From an uncultured Cuneatibacter sp. (GTDB lineage: Bacteria; Bacillota; Clostridia; Lachnospirales; Lachnospiraceae), in contig CAKQHB010000007.1 in the NCBI GenBank assembly GCA_934234215.1, forward strand, positions 1 to 64,000: DNA of 64,000 nt. The letters run 5' to 3'. Positions 39,217 through 48,837 of this stretch are shown here, one piece after another. Each line of letters starts with the position of its first letter. The stretch's first letter is position 1. Position numbers and translations under genes: made by a program. A model generated the notes under the pieces. It saw only the letters and a list, made by a program, of their open reading frames with translations. It ran no database searches and was not told where the DNA came from.

Positions 39217-40791
39217 ATGAAAGTACAGAATCCAGTTTTATGCGGTTTTAACCCGGACCCGTCTCTGCTGCGGGTAGGGGAAGATTATTACATTGCGACG
39301 TCCACGTTTGAGTGGTTTCCGGGCGTGTGCATCCACCATTCCAAGGATCTGGTGAATTGGGAGATCGCGGATTATGCGCTGAAGGATGACACGGTGTTGG
39401 ATATGACGGGATTGGATGGCGCATGCGGCATCTGGGCGCCGAATCTCACGTGGTCGAATGGCAAGTTTTATCTGGCATACACGATCGTGTATACGAATCG
39501 TTCCAGACATAAGGATACTTGGAATTATGTGATCACCGCGCCCAGCGTACACGGTCCGTGGTCGAAGCCGGTGCTGTTAAATAAGTCGGGATTTGATCCA
39601 TCGGTGTTCCACGATGATGACGGCAGAAAGTATTTTGTGAATATGACATTGGACTACCGCGATGGAACAGAGCGTTTCAGCGGTATTGATGTGCAGGAGT
39701 TTGACGAGGAGAAGGGATGCCTGATCGGAGAGCCGGTGCGTGTGTTTAAGGGCACGGGACGCGGCACGACAGAGGGTCCGAATATCTTCAAAAAAGACGG
39801 CTGGTATTATCTGTGCTGCGCAGAGGGCGGCACGGAGTTTGGTCACTGCGCGGTGATCGTGCGTTCGAAATCTGTCTGGGGTCCGTATGAGGACAATCCG
39901 AACAATCCGGTGCTGACTTCTGCGGACAATGCGGATTGCCGTTTGAAGAGAGCCGGACATGCTCAGATCGTGGATTCTCCGGACGGAACACAGTGGTACA
40001 TGGCACATCTTTGCTCCAGACCGCTGCAAGATTGCAGCATCCTCGGCAGAGAGACCGCGATTCAAAATGTAGTATGGACAGACGACGGTTGGGTACGTCT
40101 GCGGGACAGCGACTGCGCAGCGCCTTCGGATACGTTCGAAGTGCCGTATGACGTAGAGATCGCATCGAAAGCGCCGGTTCGCACGGACTTTTCGAAGCTG
40201 ACGGACATTCCGCTGGAGTACATGACACTGCGCCGCAGCGCGGGCAGACAGGGCGTGCGCATTGAGGATGGCGTGCTGCGTCTGACCGGCGGCAACTCGC
40301 TGTATTCCAAGTACAATCAGGCATTTCTGGCGCGGAAACAGCAGGCGTTTGATGTGGACTTTGTGACGGCGATGAAGTTTGAGCCGCGTCATCTGAACCA
40401 CATTGCCGGTGTGCAGGCTTATTATAATTATGACAACTATTTCAATCTGCGCATGACGCGGGACGAGCAGGGCAAGGTTCTGGACGTTGCAACGCTGGTA
40501 AATGGCGCACTTTCCGACAGTGAGTGGGTACATATTCCGGAGGAGACGGAGATTGTATATCTGAAACTGGAGATTCGTCACGAGGAGATCCGCTTCTATT
40601 ATTCTCTGGACAATGCACAGTGGCAGCAGATTGGTCCGGTGGGCGATATGAAGAATATTTCCGATGAGCACGTAGAGGGCAATGGCTTCACGGGATCATT
40701 TGTCGGTGTCAGCTGTCAGGACATTCAGGGAGACGGCGTGACTGCGGACTTCCTGTGGATCGATTATCAGGAATATCCCAGCGAGGACTGA
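39217..40791 (+). CDS. GH43 beta-xylosidase / alpha-arabinofuranosidase
   Basis: A 524-residue cytoplasmic enzyme. The five-bladed propeller starts NPVLCGFNPDPSLL (catalytic base Asp14), followed by SGFDPSVFHDDDG (pKa-modulating Asp) and TEGPNIFKKDGWYY (catalytic acid Glu). The C-terminal beta-sandwich (GH43_C2-type, ending FLWIDYQEY) is present, which is typical of xylosidases cutting xylo-oligosaccharides. Its start follows R1 copy 3; the GH3 gene comes 3 nt after its stop. Confidence 0.93.
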   Translation: MKVQNPVLCGFNPDPSLLRVGEDYYIATSTFEWFPGVCIHHSKDLVNWEIADYALKDDTVLDMTGLDGACGIWAPNLTWSNGKFYLAYTIVYTNRSRHKDTWNYVITAPSVHGPWSKPVLLNKSGFDPSVFHDDDGRKYFVNMTLDYRDGTERFSGIDVQEFDEEKGCLIGEPVRVFKGTGRGTTEGPNIFKKDGWYYLCCAEGGTEFGHCAVIVRSKSVWGPYEDNPNNPVLTSADNADCRLKRAGHAQIVDSPDGTQWYMAHLCSRPLQDCSILGRETAIQNVVWTDDGWVRLRDSDCAAPSDTFEVPYDVEIASKAPVRTDFSKLTDIPLEYMTLRRSAGRQGVRIEDGVLRLTGGNSLYSKYNQAFLARKQQAFDVDFVTAMKFEPRHLNHIAGVQAYYNYDNYFNLRMTRDEQGKVLDVATLVNGALSDSEWVHIPEETEIVYLKLEIRHEEIRFYYSLDNAQWQQIGPVGDMKNISDEHVEGNGFTGSFVGVSCQDIQGDGVTADFLWIDYQEYPSED

Positions 40792-40794
40792 GCC

Positions 40795-43011
40795 ATGAAA
40801 AAGACAGAACGGGATGGATTGTATTTTCTGGAACAGGACGGTCCGGAGCTGGGCTGGAGCGAGGCGTCCGGCGTGGAGCTGATCGAGCAGGACGGTCAGT
40901 ATTTCAAAGATCTGGAGCGGACGGGCACATTGTTGCCTTATGAGGACTGGCGGCTGTCCGCAAAGGAGCGGGCGAAGGATCTGGCGTCCCGTATGACAAT
41001 TGAGGAGATTGCGGGACTGATGCTGTACTCGCCGCATCAGATGGTGCCGCCGCGAAAGGGAATGCCTTTTACGGGGACATTTGGCGGAAAAGAATTTGAG
41101 GAGTCCGGCTGTGCGCCATGGGCAATCTCAGACGAACAAAAAGAATTTTTGCAGAAGGAGCATATCCGTCACATTCTGCTGATGCGGACGGAAAATGTAA
41201 AAACGTCTGCAAAGTGGAGCAATGGACTGCAGCAGATAGCGGAGTCATTGCCCCACGGCATTCCGGTGAATCTTTCTTCCGATCCGAGAAGCGGTGCGCG
41301 GGGCGCAAAGGCAGAGTTCAAGAGCAGCGGCAGTGATGTGAGCAAATGGCCGGAGGGCATTGGCTTTGCAGCTTGCTTTGATCCGGGCGTTGTGCGACAG
41401 TTTGCGGAGGATGCGTCAAAAGAATACCGCGCAATGGGCATCACAACGGCATTGGGACCGCAGATCGACCTTGCGACAGAGCCGCGCTGGATGCGGTTTT
41501 GCGACACGTTGGGTGTGCAGGTGGATCAGGTCAAAGCATTGACGAAAGCCTATTGTGACGGCATGCAGACGACAGAGGGCGCTGCGGACGGCTGGGGCAA
41601 AGACAGCGTGAACACGATGGTAAAGCACTGGCCGGGCGGCGGCACCGGAGAAGGCGGCCGAGACGCTCACTATGCCTTTGGCAAATATGCGGTGTATCCG
41701 GGCGGACAGTTCGGGGAGCATGTGAAGCCGTTCACGGAGGCGGCATTTGCGCTGGATGGCGCAACCAAGCAGGCTTCTGCAGTCATGCCTTATTACACAG
41801 TTTCGTGGAACATTGACACAAAGAACGGTCAAAATGTGGGAAACTCCTACAGCGACTACATCATCGGAGATCTGCTGCGGGGCAAGTACGGCTACGATGG
41901 CATTGTATGCACAGACTGGGGCATCACGCAGGATCCGGCGGAGACGGTGAATGAGTTTGGCAGCCGCTGTTATGGTGCGGAGCAGCTTTCCGAAGCGGAG
42001 CGGCATCTGCGGGCAATCGAAGCTGGTGTGGATCAGTTCGGCGGAAACAGCGAAGCAGCGCCAATTATCGAGGCATATCGCATCGGCTGTGAGCGCCACG
42101 GCGAGGCAGCGATGCGGGCACGGATGGAACAGTCCGCGGCGAGACTGCTTGTAAATCTGTTTCATTTGGGATTGTTCGAAAATCCGTATCTCGATCCGGA
42201 GCAGTCCGCGCAGATCGCAGGCTGTGAGGAATTTTGCAGACACGGCTACGAAGCGCAGAAGCAGTCTGTTGTCTTGTTGAAAAACAAAGGCGTGCTTCCG
42301 CTGAAAAAAGGCATCCGCGTGTATGTACCGGAGCGCAGCGTCGGTGCATCAATCGGCTTTTTCCGAAATGAAGTACCGGCGTACACGGAAGACCCGGTGG
42401 CGGGCAGTGTGCTGGATGATTTCGCAGTGCGGGTATCCGATCCTGCAGAGGCGGATGTGGCTCTCGTTTTTGTGGAGAGTCCGCAGTGCAATCCGTATCA
42501 GCCGGAGGATCTGCAGCAGGGCGGAAATGGCTATTTCCCTGTTACGCTGCAATATCGCCCTTACACAGCTCGAACTGCGCGAAAGCAGAGTCTGGCAGGC
42601 GGTGATTTCCGAGAAAGCTCGGACGACCGCAGCTATTGGAATAAGACAAACACGGCGTACAACGAGCAGGATCTGGATCTGATCCTGGAGTGCCGCAGAC
42701 AGATGCCGGGCAAGCCGGTGATCGTCGTGGCAGCGGTCTCGAACCCGATGGTGATGGGCGAATTTGAGCCGGTGGCAGATGGTATCGCAGTGGAGTTTGG
42801 CGTGAGCAAGCGGGCAGTGCTGGAAGTGCTGTTTGGCGACTATGCGCCGCGGGGACGCCTGCCGATCCAGATGCCGCGGGATATGGAGACCGTGGAGCAG
42901 CATGCGGAGGACAGACAGCTGGATCTTGCGCCGTATGTAGACAGCGAAGGCAATGCCTACGATTACGGCTTTGGTCTGACGTATGAGACGGATTCCGCAT
43001 ACGATAAGTAA
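40795..43011 (+). CDS. GH3 family beta-glycosidase
   Basis: A 738-residue enzyme with no signal peptide. The N-terminal barrel contains KHWPGGGTGEGGRDAH and the nucleophile Asp in YDGIVCTDWGI; the alpha/beta sandwich starts KQSVVLLKNKGVLPL. It is probably a beta-xylosidase or beta-glucosidase acting with the GH43 enzyme in the same operon (3-bp gap). The fibronectin-like third domain is absent. Confidence 0.9.
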   Translation: MKKTERDGLYFLEQDGPELGWSEASGVELIEQDGQYFKDLERTGTLLPYEDWRLSAKERAKDLASRMTIEEIAGLMLYSPHQMVPPRKGMPFTGTFGGKEFEESGCAPWAISDEQKEFLQKEHIRHILLMRTENVKTSAKWSNGLQQIAESLPHGIPVNLSSDPRSGARGAKAEFKSSGSDVSKWPEGIGFAACFDPGVVRQFAEDASKEYRAMGITTALGPQIDLATEPRWMRFCDTLGVQVDQVKALTKAYCDGMQTTEGAADGWGKDSVNTMVKHWPGGGTGEGGRDAHYAFGKYAVYPGGQFGEHVKPFTEAAFALDGATKQASAVMPYYTVSWNIDTKNGQNVGNSYSDYIIGDLLRGKYGYDGIVCTDWGITQDPAETVNEFGSRCYGAEQLSEAERHLRAIEAGVDQFGGNSEAAPIIEAYRIGCERHGEAAMRARMEQSAARLLVNLFHLGLFENPYLDPEQSAQIAGCEEFCRHGYEAQKQSVVLLKNKGVLPLKKGIRVYVPERSVGASIGFFRNEVPAYTEDPVAGSVLDDFAVRVSDPAEADVALVFVESPQCNPYQPEDLQQGGNGYFPVTLQYRPYTARTARKQSLAGGDFRESSDDRSYWNKTNTAYNEQDLDLILECRRQMPGKPVIVVAAVSNPMVMGEFEPVADGIAVEFGVSKRAVLEVLFGDYAPRGRLPIQMPRDMETVEQHAEDRQLDLAPYVDSEGNAYDYGFGLTYETDSAYDK

Positions 43012-43039
43012 GAACAACATAGAATAAAAGTGGTGAAAC

Positions 43040-43633
43040 ATGATGAATCAGAGACCGCCTGTTTTGGAACAGGACATTGTATATTTGTCGGTCAGCGGCA
43101 TTGTGGAAGAGATCCGTCCGATGGATGGCTACGGACAGACTTCGGAGTGCAGCCAGATGATCACGCTGCGCATCGGGGAGGAGCCGGACACCTCGTCGCT
43201 GGAACAGGAAAATGAGACCGAGGAAGTGGGCGCGGAGCAGATCGCCCGCATGGCTCCGAACATCGTAAATGTGATCATCGGTCCGCAAACGTGCTTCGTC
43301 AATGGCATCCGCCTGTACGAAGGAATGCGGATCACGGCATTTCATGATGGCAATGCACCGATGCCGCTCATCTACCCGCCGCAGTATCAGGCGCTGGTGG
43401 TGGCAGAGCAGGTGCCGGGTCAGAATATCTATGTCGGCACGTTTAACGGAAGCATGACCGCGGCAGATCACAGGCTGCGCCTGAATCTGGACGAGAGCGT
43501 GGACATCGTGACGCAGAACGGACAGAACTTCTATGGCAGTCTGGCGGGCAAATCCCTTGTGGTGATCTATGGACCGACGACACGGAGCATACCGCCGCAG
43601 ACAACACCGTATCAGATCGTGGTGCTGTGCTGA
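43040..43633 (+). CDS. Conserved clostridial protein of unknown function
   Basis: A 197-residue soluble protein with beta-rich pattern (IVYLSVSGIVEEIRPMDGYG; IVNVIIGPQTCFVNG; YQALVVAEQVPGQNIYVG). No signal peptide, no motif I can assign. It lies 28 bp after the GH3 gene with a weak GTGGTG ribosome binding site and is probably cotranscribed. ATG 43043 is an equal alternative start. Confidence 0.65.
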   Translation: MMNQRPPVLEQDIVYLSVSGIVEEIRPMDGYGQTSECSQMITLRIGEEPDTSSLEQENETEEVGAEQIARMAPNIVNVIIGPQTCFVNGIRLYEGMRITAFHDGNAPMPLIYPPQYQALVVAEQVPGQNIYVGTFNGSMTAADHRLRLNLDESVDIVTQNGQNFYGSLAGKSLVVIYGPTTRSIPPQTTPYQIVVLC

Positions 43634-43680
43634 GATGGAATCGGAAGCAGTTTGAAAAATGGAATAATCAGAGTACAAAA

Positions 43681-43715
43681 ATGGGACGTAAGAAAAAAAT
43701 TTCTTGCGCCCCATA
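43681..43715. terminator. Hairpin after the GH operon
   Basis: ATGGGACGTAAGAAA / TTTCTTGCGCCCCAT, 15 bp with G-U pairs, around AAA-rich loop. No strong T run follows on the plus strand, so terminator function is uncertain. The gap 43634-43902 holds nothing else I can assign. Confidence 0.5.
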
Positions 43716-43902
43716 GTTAAAATTATATCAAAAAAACAAGAGAAAAGCAATTGGTAAAGAATACAAGAAAGTGATTCCAAAATTAGTAAATTAGAGAATA
43801 GAAAACCCCTTATCTAAATGATATATTGAGAATACAAAAACAAGCGGAATAACAAGTATCTTAATTAGAACAGAAAGAAAAATTCTGTAGATTGGAGGAC
43901 AT

Positions 43903-45051
43903 ATGAGGCGTAGCGCAAAATGGAGTACCTACTGTTTGGCAACCGTCTTGGCAGCATCTTCCCTGATGGCATGTGCAAAGAGTCCGACAGTATCGGAAAC
44001 TGGTGTTTCTGGATATGAAGAGTCGGATGGTCGTGTGAAAGCACAGATTGGAGAGAAAATCACAGTAGATGCGGAACTCTTTACTCAGCCGGATCGAGAA
44101 TCTTATGAAGTATTACATGCTGAATCTGATGGCAGCGGAGATTTGAATACGATAATAGAAACATTATTTCAGGAAAAAGAAGATTTAACGGTTAGTATGC
44201 CATATCCAGACGAGAATTGGGTTGCAACACCAGATCGAAGTGAAATTATGGTATATGGTGCAACAAGTCATGTGATTCGTTATGATAATAATAAAAAAAG
44301 CTGTGGAACATTTTTAAGTGAGATGGATCTTAATACGCAGGATGAGAGACATCGGCATGTTGAAACATTGACAGATATTGAGGATGTGGAAGTTCCGGGA
44401 TATTCAAGAGAACAGGCAATCTCAGATATCTATGAGAAATTACAGAAAATGGGATTGTCGGTACAGGAAAGACCATATGCTATGTATGGAATTAGCAGTG
44501 AGGTGATACAGGAATATTATGAGGAACATGATGAAGAATTTAAACATTTTCCCAATTATGTAAAACCTGAAATAACGAAAGATGACAGTATTTATTGTAT
44601 GCTGTGGAATGTAGAAATCAATGATACACCGGTTGTATCGGGGAACTATTCGCGTGAAGCATCCGAACGTTGCAATGTCAGAGGTGGTGCAGAAAGAGGC
44701 GGTTTGGTGTATGTGGTCACAACGAAAAACTGCATTTTATGTCTGCAGTCAGAGACACAGTTCAGTATTGAATCTAAGGAGACTGCAGAAAAAATATTGC
44801 CATTGGAAGAAATTCTGGCAGCAGTGCCGAAGTATTATGAGAATCAGTTGTTGAGCGAAGAACGGACGATTTCGCGAATCAGCTTTTGTTATATCCCGGT
44901 GTTGACAGAGTCAAATCAGCAGACAAATGAATATCATTTTGATCTCATGCCGGGATGGGTGATGGATGCTTCCTATGAGATGCCGGACCGAGAGGGTATA
45001 TATTGGGATATTATTTATATCAATGCAATCACGGGAGAAATCATCGAGTAA
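43903..45051 (+). CDS. Lipoprotein of an ABC exporter operon
   Basis: A 382-residue lipoprotein (basic start MRRSAKW, lipobox LMAC, Cys24). It has no recognised domain; the C-terminal part ending IYWDIIYINAITGEIIE recalls YcdB/PepSY-like ends of accessory lipoproteins. TTGGAGGACAT precedes the ATG. It is followed by two membrane proteins and an ATPase, so it is likely a surface partner of that ABC system. Confidence 0.75.
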   Translation: MRRSAKWSTYCLATVLAASSLMACAKSPTVSETGVSGYEESDGRVKAQIGEKITVDAELFTQPDRESYEVLHAESDGSGDLNTIIETLFQEKEDLTVSMPYPDENWVATPDRSEIMVYGATSHVIRYDNNKKSCGTFLSEMDLNTQDERHRHVETLTDIEDVEVPGYSREQAISDIYEKLQKMGLSVQERPYAMYGISSEVIQEYYEEHDEEFKHFPNYVKPEITKDDSIYCMLWNVEINDTPVVSGNYSREASERCNVRGGAERGGLVYVVTTKNCILCLQSETQFSIESKETAEKILPLEEILAAVPKYYENQLLSEERTISRISFCYIPVLTESNQQTNEYHFDLMPGWVMDASYEMPDREGIYWDIIYINAITGEIIE

Positions 45052-45080
45052 GTATGGATTATAGAAGGGAGGAAGATACC

Positions 45081-45872
45081 ATGAAAAGAGAATTTCGATT
45101 GCTGCGTGTAGAATTTCAGCGAGCAATCCGCAGTGGACGAATGCCATGTATGGTGATCTTGGTTGCAATCTTAGGTACCGTGTCGTCACTTGGTAGTATT
45201 GTAAAGGATGTCCGTATTGGTTTTGCAAAATATTCTCTAGTATGGTATTTTGAGGATTTCTTTTATCTTAATAATTGGTTTGTTCCTCTTTTTTACAGCA
45301 TAGCTTCTTATGTGGCAGTGTCGTACTTTTGCCAAGAATGGCGAACTGGATATTGGAAGTCGTTGGAGCTTCGTTCTGGAAAGAGAGTCTATTTGTATGG
45401 AAAGAGTATAAACGGCTTCTTATTGGGATTTTGTACAGTGTTTCTGGGACTGCTGTTGTATGTATTGATTCTCGCTGGAATTGGAGTGATTGTAGGATAC
45501 CCGTTGTATGATCCGATGCAGGATAGGGAAGGAATACAGCCCGTTGTATATATTCTGTTGTGGATCGTGACGTTTTCTACATCTGCTGGGTTCTGGTCGC
45601 TAATAGGGCTTTTGATGGCAGCAATCCAGAATGACAGTTTTATCGCGGTGACAATGCCGTTGGCGTTGAATTTGACTATTGATTACGTATTACGGAAAGC
45701 AACGGGAGGAACATTTTCTACATCAGGATTTGCATGTCTCAGTGTGATGCCGGATCGATATGTAATCACTGGAATACGTGGAATCCTTGTATTTATTCTG
45801 CTGGGGGCTGTGTGCGGATGGATTGTGACGAGGTTCCTGAGAAAGCGGGTGGAAAATGAGTGGTATTCATAA
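45081..45872 (+). CDS. ABC-2-type exporter permease (first subunit)
   Basis: A 263-residue membrane protein with about six helices: a basic start, an external loop, then FVPLFYSIASYVAVSYFCQE, IVTFSTSAGFWSLIGLLMAA and the last helix GILVFILLGAVCGWIVTRFL. No ATPase motif. AGGGAGG precedes ATG 45081. Its end overlaps the next permease by 17 bp. Confidence 0.72.
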   Translation: MKREFRLLRVEFQRAIRSGRMPCMVILVAILGTVSSLGSIVKDVRIGFAKYSLVWYFEDFFYLNNWFVPLFYSIASYVAVSYFCQEWRTGYWKSLELRSGKRVYLYGKSINGFLLGFCTVFLGLLLYVLILAGIGVIVGYPLYDPMQDREGIQPVVYILLWIVTFSTSAGFWSLIGLLMAAIQNDSFIAVTMPLALNLTIDYVLRKATGGTFSTSGFACLSVMPDRYVITGIRGILVFILLGAVCGWIVTRFLRKRVENEWYS

Positions 45873-46752
45873 AGCATGGATTGTCTGCAAACTGGAGTTT
45901 CTGAGATGGAAGAAAGCATATCGCCTGTACATGATTCTTGGATTGCTGTTTCTGTTTTCTCTGCAGTATATCGAACCGATCTTTGATTTCGCAAAGCAGA
46001 TGGACTATCCGGTGACACCGTGGATTTTTCCCTTCTTCTTAACATCTATGAAGAGCCGGTTTAGTATTTACTTCTGTGCGATTTTGTATTTTAGTAATTT
46101 ATTTTCTGTACAGCCGGTGGAAAAGTATCTGCTGTTGCGCAGCGGAGGCAGATCGTATCTGCTGGGAAAAGTATTTTATATTCTGGCGGCAGCATTTGTG
46201 TATACCGTATTGGTAGCAGTATTGCCACTGTTGCCACATGTTGGGCAGATCTATTGGAGCAGTGACTGGGGAGTAGTATTAGGAAGCTATGAACGGTTGT
46301 ATTCTTATCATACTTCCGTTGGCGCATATATCAGTGAACTGGTGATCCGGTATTTGACACCATTGGAAGCAATGAGCGCCTCGTTTGGTTTATTGTGGTT
46401 GACATTGAGCATATTAGGAGCAATGCTGTACCTGTTAAATGCGGCAAGCGGGAAGATTTACGGTAGTATTGCAGCAGGCATTTTAGTTGGGGTAGACTAT
46501 TTTACACTTGCATTTTGGGACTTTGACTGGGAAACAGCGTTTTCTATCTACCTTTCACCAATTTCTTGCTCTAATTTACATTTCCTGCTCTACGGCACGG
46601 ACACAAAGCAATTCTGGTATCCGACGATCGGGACGTCTTTTGGAATCCTGATCGGTCTGCTGGTGGTTTTGATCGCACTCATGTTTATCCTGCAGCGGAT
46701 CGCATACCGCAGCGGCAGTACACACCAGTGCTTCCATATGATGGGTGAGTAA
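45856..46752 (+). CDS. ABC-2-type exporter permease (second subunit)
   Basis: A 298-residue membrane protein with about six to seven helices and short loops. It is similar in layout to the first subunit: amphipathic start (IVCKLEFLRWKKAYRLYM), paired central helices, and a C-terminal helix (IGLLVVLIALMFILQRIA). It overlaps the previous gene and is 12 bp from the ATPase, so the three form one transporter. Confidence 0.72.
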   Translation: MSGIHKAWIVCKLEFLRWKKAYRLYMILGLLFLFSLQYIEPIFDFAKQMDYPVTPWIFPFFLTSMKSRFSIYFCAILYFSNLFSVQPVEKYLLLRSGGRSYLLGKVFYILAAAFVYTVLVAVLPLLPHVGQIYWSSDWGVVLGSYERLYSYHTSVGAYISELVIRYLTPLEAMSASFGLLWLTLSILGAMLYLLNAASGKIYGSIAAGILVGVDYFTLAFWDFDWETAFSIYLSPISCSNLHFLLYGTDTKQFWYPTIGTSFGILIGLLVVLIALMFILQRIAYRSGSTHQCFHMMGE

Positions 46753-46764
46753 GGAGGAAGACAG

Positions 46765-47409
46765 ATGGAGAGCATTTTAAGTATACAGGATGTGGTAAAG
46801 CGGTTTCAGACAGCGACGGTTCTGGATCATATCAATCTGGAGATCGCACAAGGCAGCGTACATGGACTTGTCGGCAGAAATGGCTGTGGCAAGACGATGA
46901 TCCTGAAATGTATCTGCGGCATGGTGCCGGTGACAGAAGGCAAGATTTTGTACCGGGGCAAGGAGATCGGCAAGGACATCGAGATGCCGGATCATCTGGG
47001 AGCACTGATCGAGTCGCCGGGATTTCTGGAAGATTACAATGCAGTGTGGAACCTGCGGTTCCTCGCATCTATGTCCGGAAAGCCGGATGTCGGATATCTG
47101 AAAGACCTGATCCGTCAGGTCGGACTGGATCCGGAGAGCAAGTTAAAAGTCGGAAAATATTCGATGGGAATGAAACAGCGCCTCGGCATCGCGCAGGCGA
47201 TCATGGACAAGCCGGAGCTGCTGTTATTGGACGAACCGATGAACGGTCTGGACAATCATGGTGTGGATGAGATGCGCCGCCTGTTCAAGACATTGAAAGA
47301 GCAGGGCACGACGATCATCATTGCCAGTCATATTGCGGAGGACATTCAGATCCTGTGCGATGCGGTGACGTATCTGGATCACGGTCGGATCGTGGAAGAA
47401 AAGGTTTAA
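46765..47409 (+). CDS. ABC transporter ATP-binding protein (bacitracin/lantibiotic-type)
   Basis: A 214-residue ATPase: Walker A GRNGCGKT, signature YSMGMKQRLGIAQ, Walker B LLLLDEPMNGLD, switch ASHIAED. The YSxGMKQR signature and short length are typical of exporters for antimicrobial peptides or ABC-2 systems. AAGGAGG lies before ATG 46765. It ends the four-gene operon. Confidence 0.9.
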   Translation: MESILSIQDVVKRFQTATVLDHINLEIAQGSVHGLVGRNGCGKTMILKCICGMVPVTEGKILYRGKEIGKDIEMPDHLGALIESPGFLEDYNAVWNLRFLASMSGKPDVGYLKDLIRQVGLDPESKLKVGKYSMGMKQRLGIAQAIMDKPELLLLDEPMNGLDNHGVDEMRRLFKTLKEQGTTIIIASHIAEDIQILCDAVTYLDHGRIVEEKV

Positions 47410-47433
47410 AAGAAGCACAGGTCTTTAGAAAGA

Positions 47434-47476
47434 AATACCTGCATTCATCTTCAGAGTAGAAGTGAATGCAGGTATT
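47434..47476. terminator. Hairpin between convergent genes
   Basis: AATACCTGCATTCA / TGAATGCAGGTATT, perfect 14-bp stem located between the plus-strand ABC operon and the minus-strand ATPase; probable bidirectional terminator. Confidence 0.7.
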
Positions 47477-47481
47477 GTTCG

Positions 47482-48705
47482 TTAAATCATCCAGATGGGT
47501 ACGATATAATTTTCGCGATCAATAGCCGATAATTGCGGTTTCATGCACAGAATTGCACCGCTTGATCTGGGTGTGGAAGAGTTATCCAAAAGATGAAATA
47601 CGCCGGTAAGCTCAGAGCCGGGATTGGAAGACTTTTTGATTTCAAGCGGATTGAGCACACCATCATGTTCCAGAATGATATCAATTTCTTTTGCATCTTT
47701 ATCTCGATAATAATATATAAAAGGTTCTTTTCCGCAGTTTAGATAGGTCTTTCGGATTTCAGCGACTACATAATTTTCAAGGATAGCACCGTTCATTGCA
47801 CCGCTTTCCAATGTTTCCGGACTGCTCCATTTTGTTAAATAGCATACCAGCCCAGTATCATAAAAATAAAACTTCGGTGTCTTAACCAGTCTTTTCAGCA
47901 TGTTATTTGAGTACGGAAGGAGATAAAAAATAATGCCAAGTGTTTCCAAGATGCCGAGCCAATCTTTTGCCTGCTTCTGGTTAATATCTGCATCTCTGGC
48001 GATATCAGCGATGTTCAGCATTTGTCCGCATCTGGCGGCAACAGCTGTAATAAATTTTAGAAACTTTAAAGAATCAATCGAATCCGACAGATCCCGGATA
48101 TCTCTTTCGATGTAGGTGGACAGATAACTGCTGTAAAAAATCTGACTGTTACTATTTTGACCGCTGATCAGTGCGGGCATAGATCCTTTGAAGATTCGAT
48201 TGAAGATTTCTTCCGTGTCTGCGGGAACTCTGTTTGCGCTTCTGTCAGATAAGGCTGTCAGATCGACGAGAAATGGTTCCATCGGACTTCCAGACATCTC
48301 TGCCTGAGAGAGAGAGGTCAGAGAAAGAACTGCAACACGACCGGCAAGAGATTCTTGCACACCATGCATCAGTTTAAAAATCTGTGAGCCGGTGAGCCAG
48401 AAATCCCCGGGATTGCGTGTCTTATCCACATGAATTTTGATGTAGGTAAATAATTCCGGAGCATATTGAACCTCATCAATTAACACGGGCGGTTTATGCA
48501 GCTGTAAAAAAAGTTCCGGATCTGTTTTCGCCAGATTTCTCTCGTTTAAATCATCGAGGGAGACATATTTTCGTGTGGTTCCTTTCATTAGTTTTTGAAG
48601 CATTGTGGTCTTACCAACTTGCCTGGGACCAGTAACCAAAACAACAGGATACTCAGCGGAGACCTGCAGGACTACTTTCTCCAAGTTTCTTGAAATATAA
48701 TTCAT
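47482..48705 (-). CDS. AAA ATPase with DUF4143 domain
   Basis: A 407-residue protein. N-terminal AAA_14 ATPase: GPRQVGKT Walker A, PPVLIDEVQYAPEL Walker B, and sensor FWLTGSQIF; then the DUF4143 C-terminal domain (ATPase tail YYYRDKDAKEIDIILE resembles a PD-(D/E)XK-like core). The family is very common and mobile in anaerobes, with unknown function. Start ATG 48705 is fixed by GGAGGG on the minus strand, next to two palindromes. Confidence 0.88.
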   Translation of the reverse strand: MNYISRNLEKVVLQVSAEYPVVLVTGPRQVGKTTMLQKLMKGTTRKYVSLDDLNERNLAKTDPELFLQLHKPPVLIDEVQYAPELFTYIKIHVDKTRNPGDFWLTGSQIFKLMHGVQESLAGRVAVLSLTSLSQAEMSGSPMEPFLVDLTALSDRSANRVPADTEEIFNRIFKGSMPALISGQNSNSQIFYSSYLSTYIERDIRDLSDSIDSLKFLKFITAVAARCGQMLNIADIARDADINQKQAKDWLGILETLGIIFYLLPYSNNMLKRLVKTPKFYFYDTGLVCYLTKWSSPETLESGAMNGAILENYVVAEIRKTYLNCGKEPFIYYYRDKDAKEIDIILEHDGVLNPLEIKKSSNPGSELTGVFHLLDNSSTPRSSGAILCMKPQLSAIDRENYIVPIWMI

Positions 48706-48716
48706 GAAATCCCTCC

Positions 48717-48817
48717 TTCGGCTAATTTTAACTCTGATTACATAATAGCCGCAATTAAAGCTAAAATCAAGTGCAAATTCGGCTGATATGTATTCCAATT
48801 ACATATCAGCCGAATTT
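48717..48817. promoter_or_regulatory. Two related palindromes in the DUF4143 ATPase promoter
   Basis: The distal one (48775-48817) is a perfect 18-bp inverted repeat AAATTCGGCTGATATGTA / TACATATCAGCCGAATTT. The proximal one (48717-48756) is a degenerate copy matching 29 of 40 positions and abuts the ribosome binding site. This layout is typical of a dimer or tetramer operator; the distal palindrome may also end transcription from the HD gene. Confidence 0.65.
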
Positions 48818-48837
48818 AATAACACACATATAGAATT

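Noticed and set aside
42542..43780. Minus-strand open frame of 412 codons over the GH3 end and the following gene
   Set aside because: Covers two convincing plus-strand genes and has Pro/Arg/Ser-rich shadow composition.
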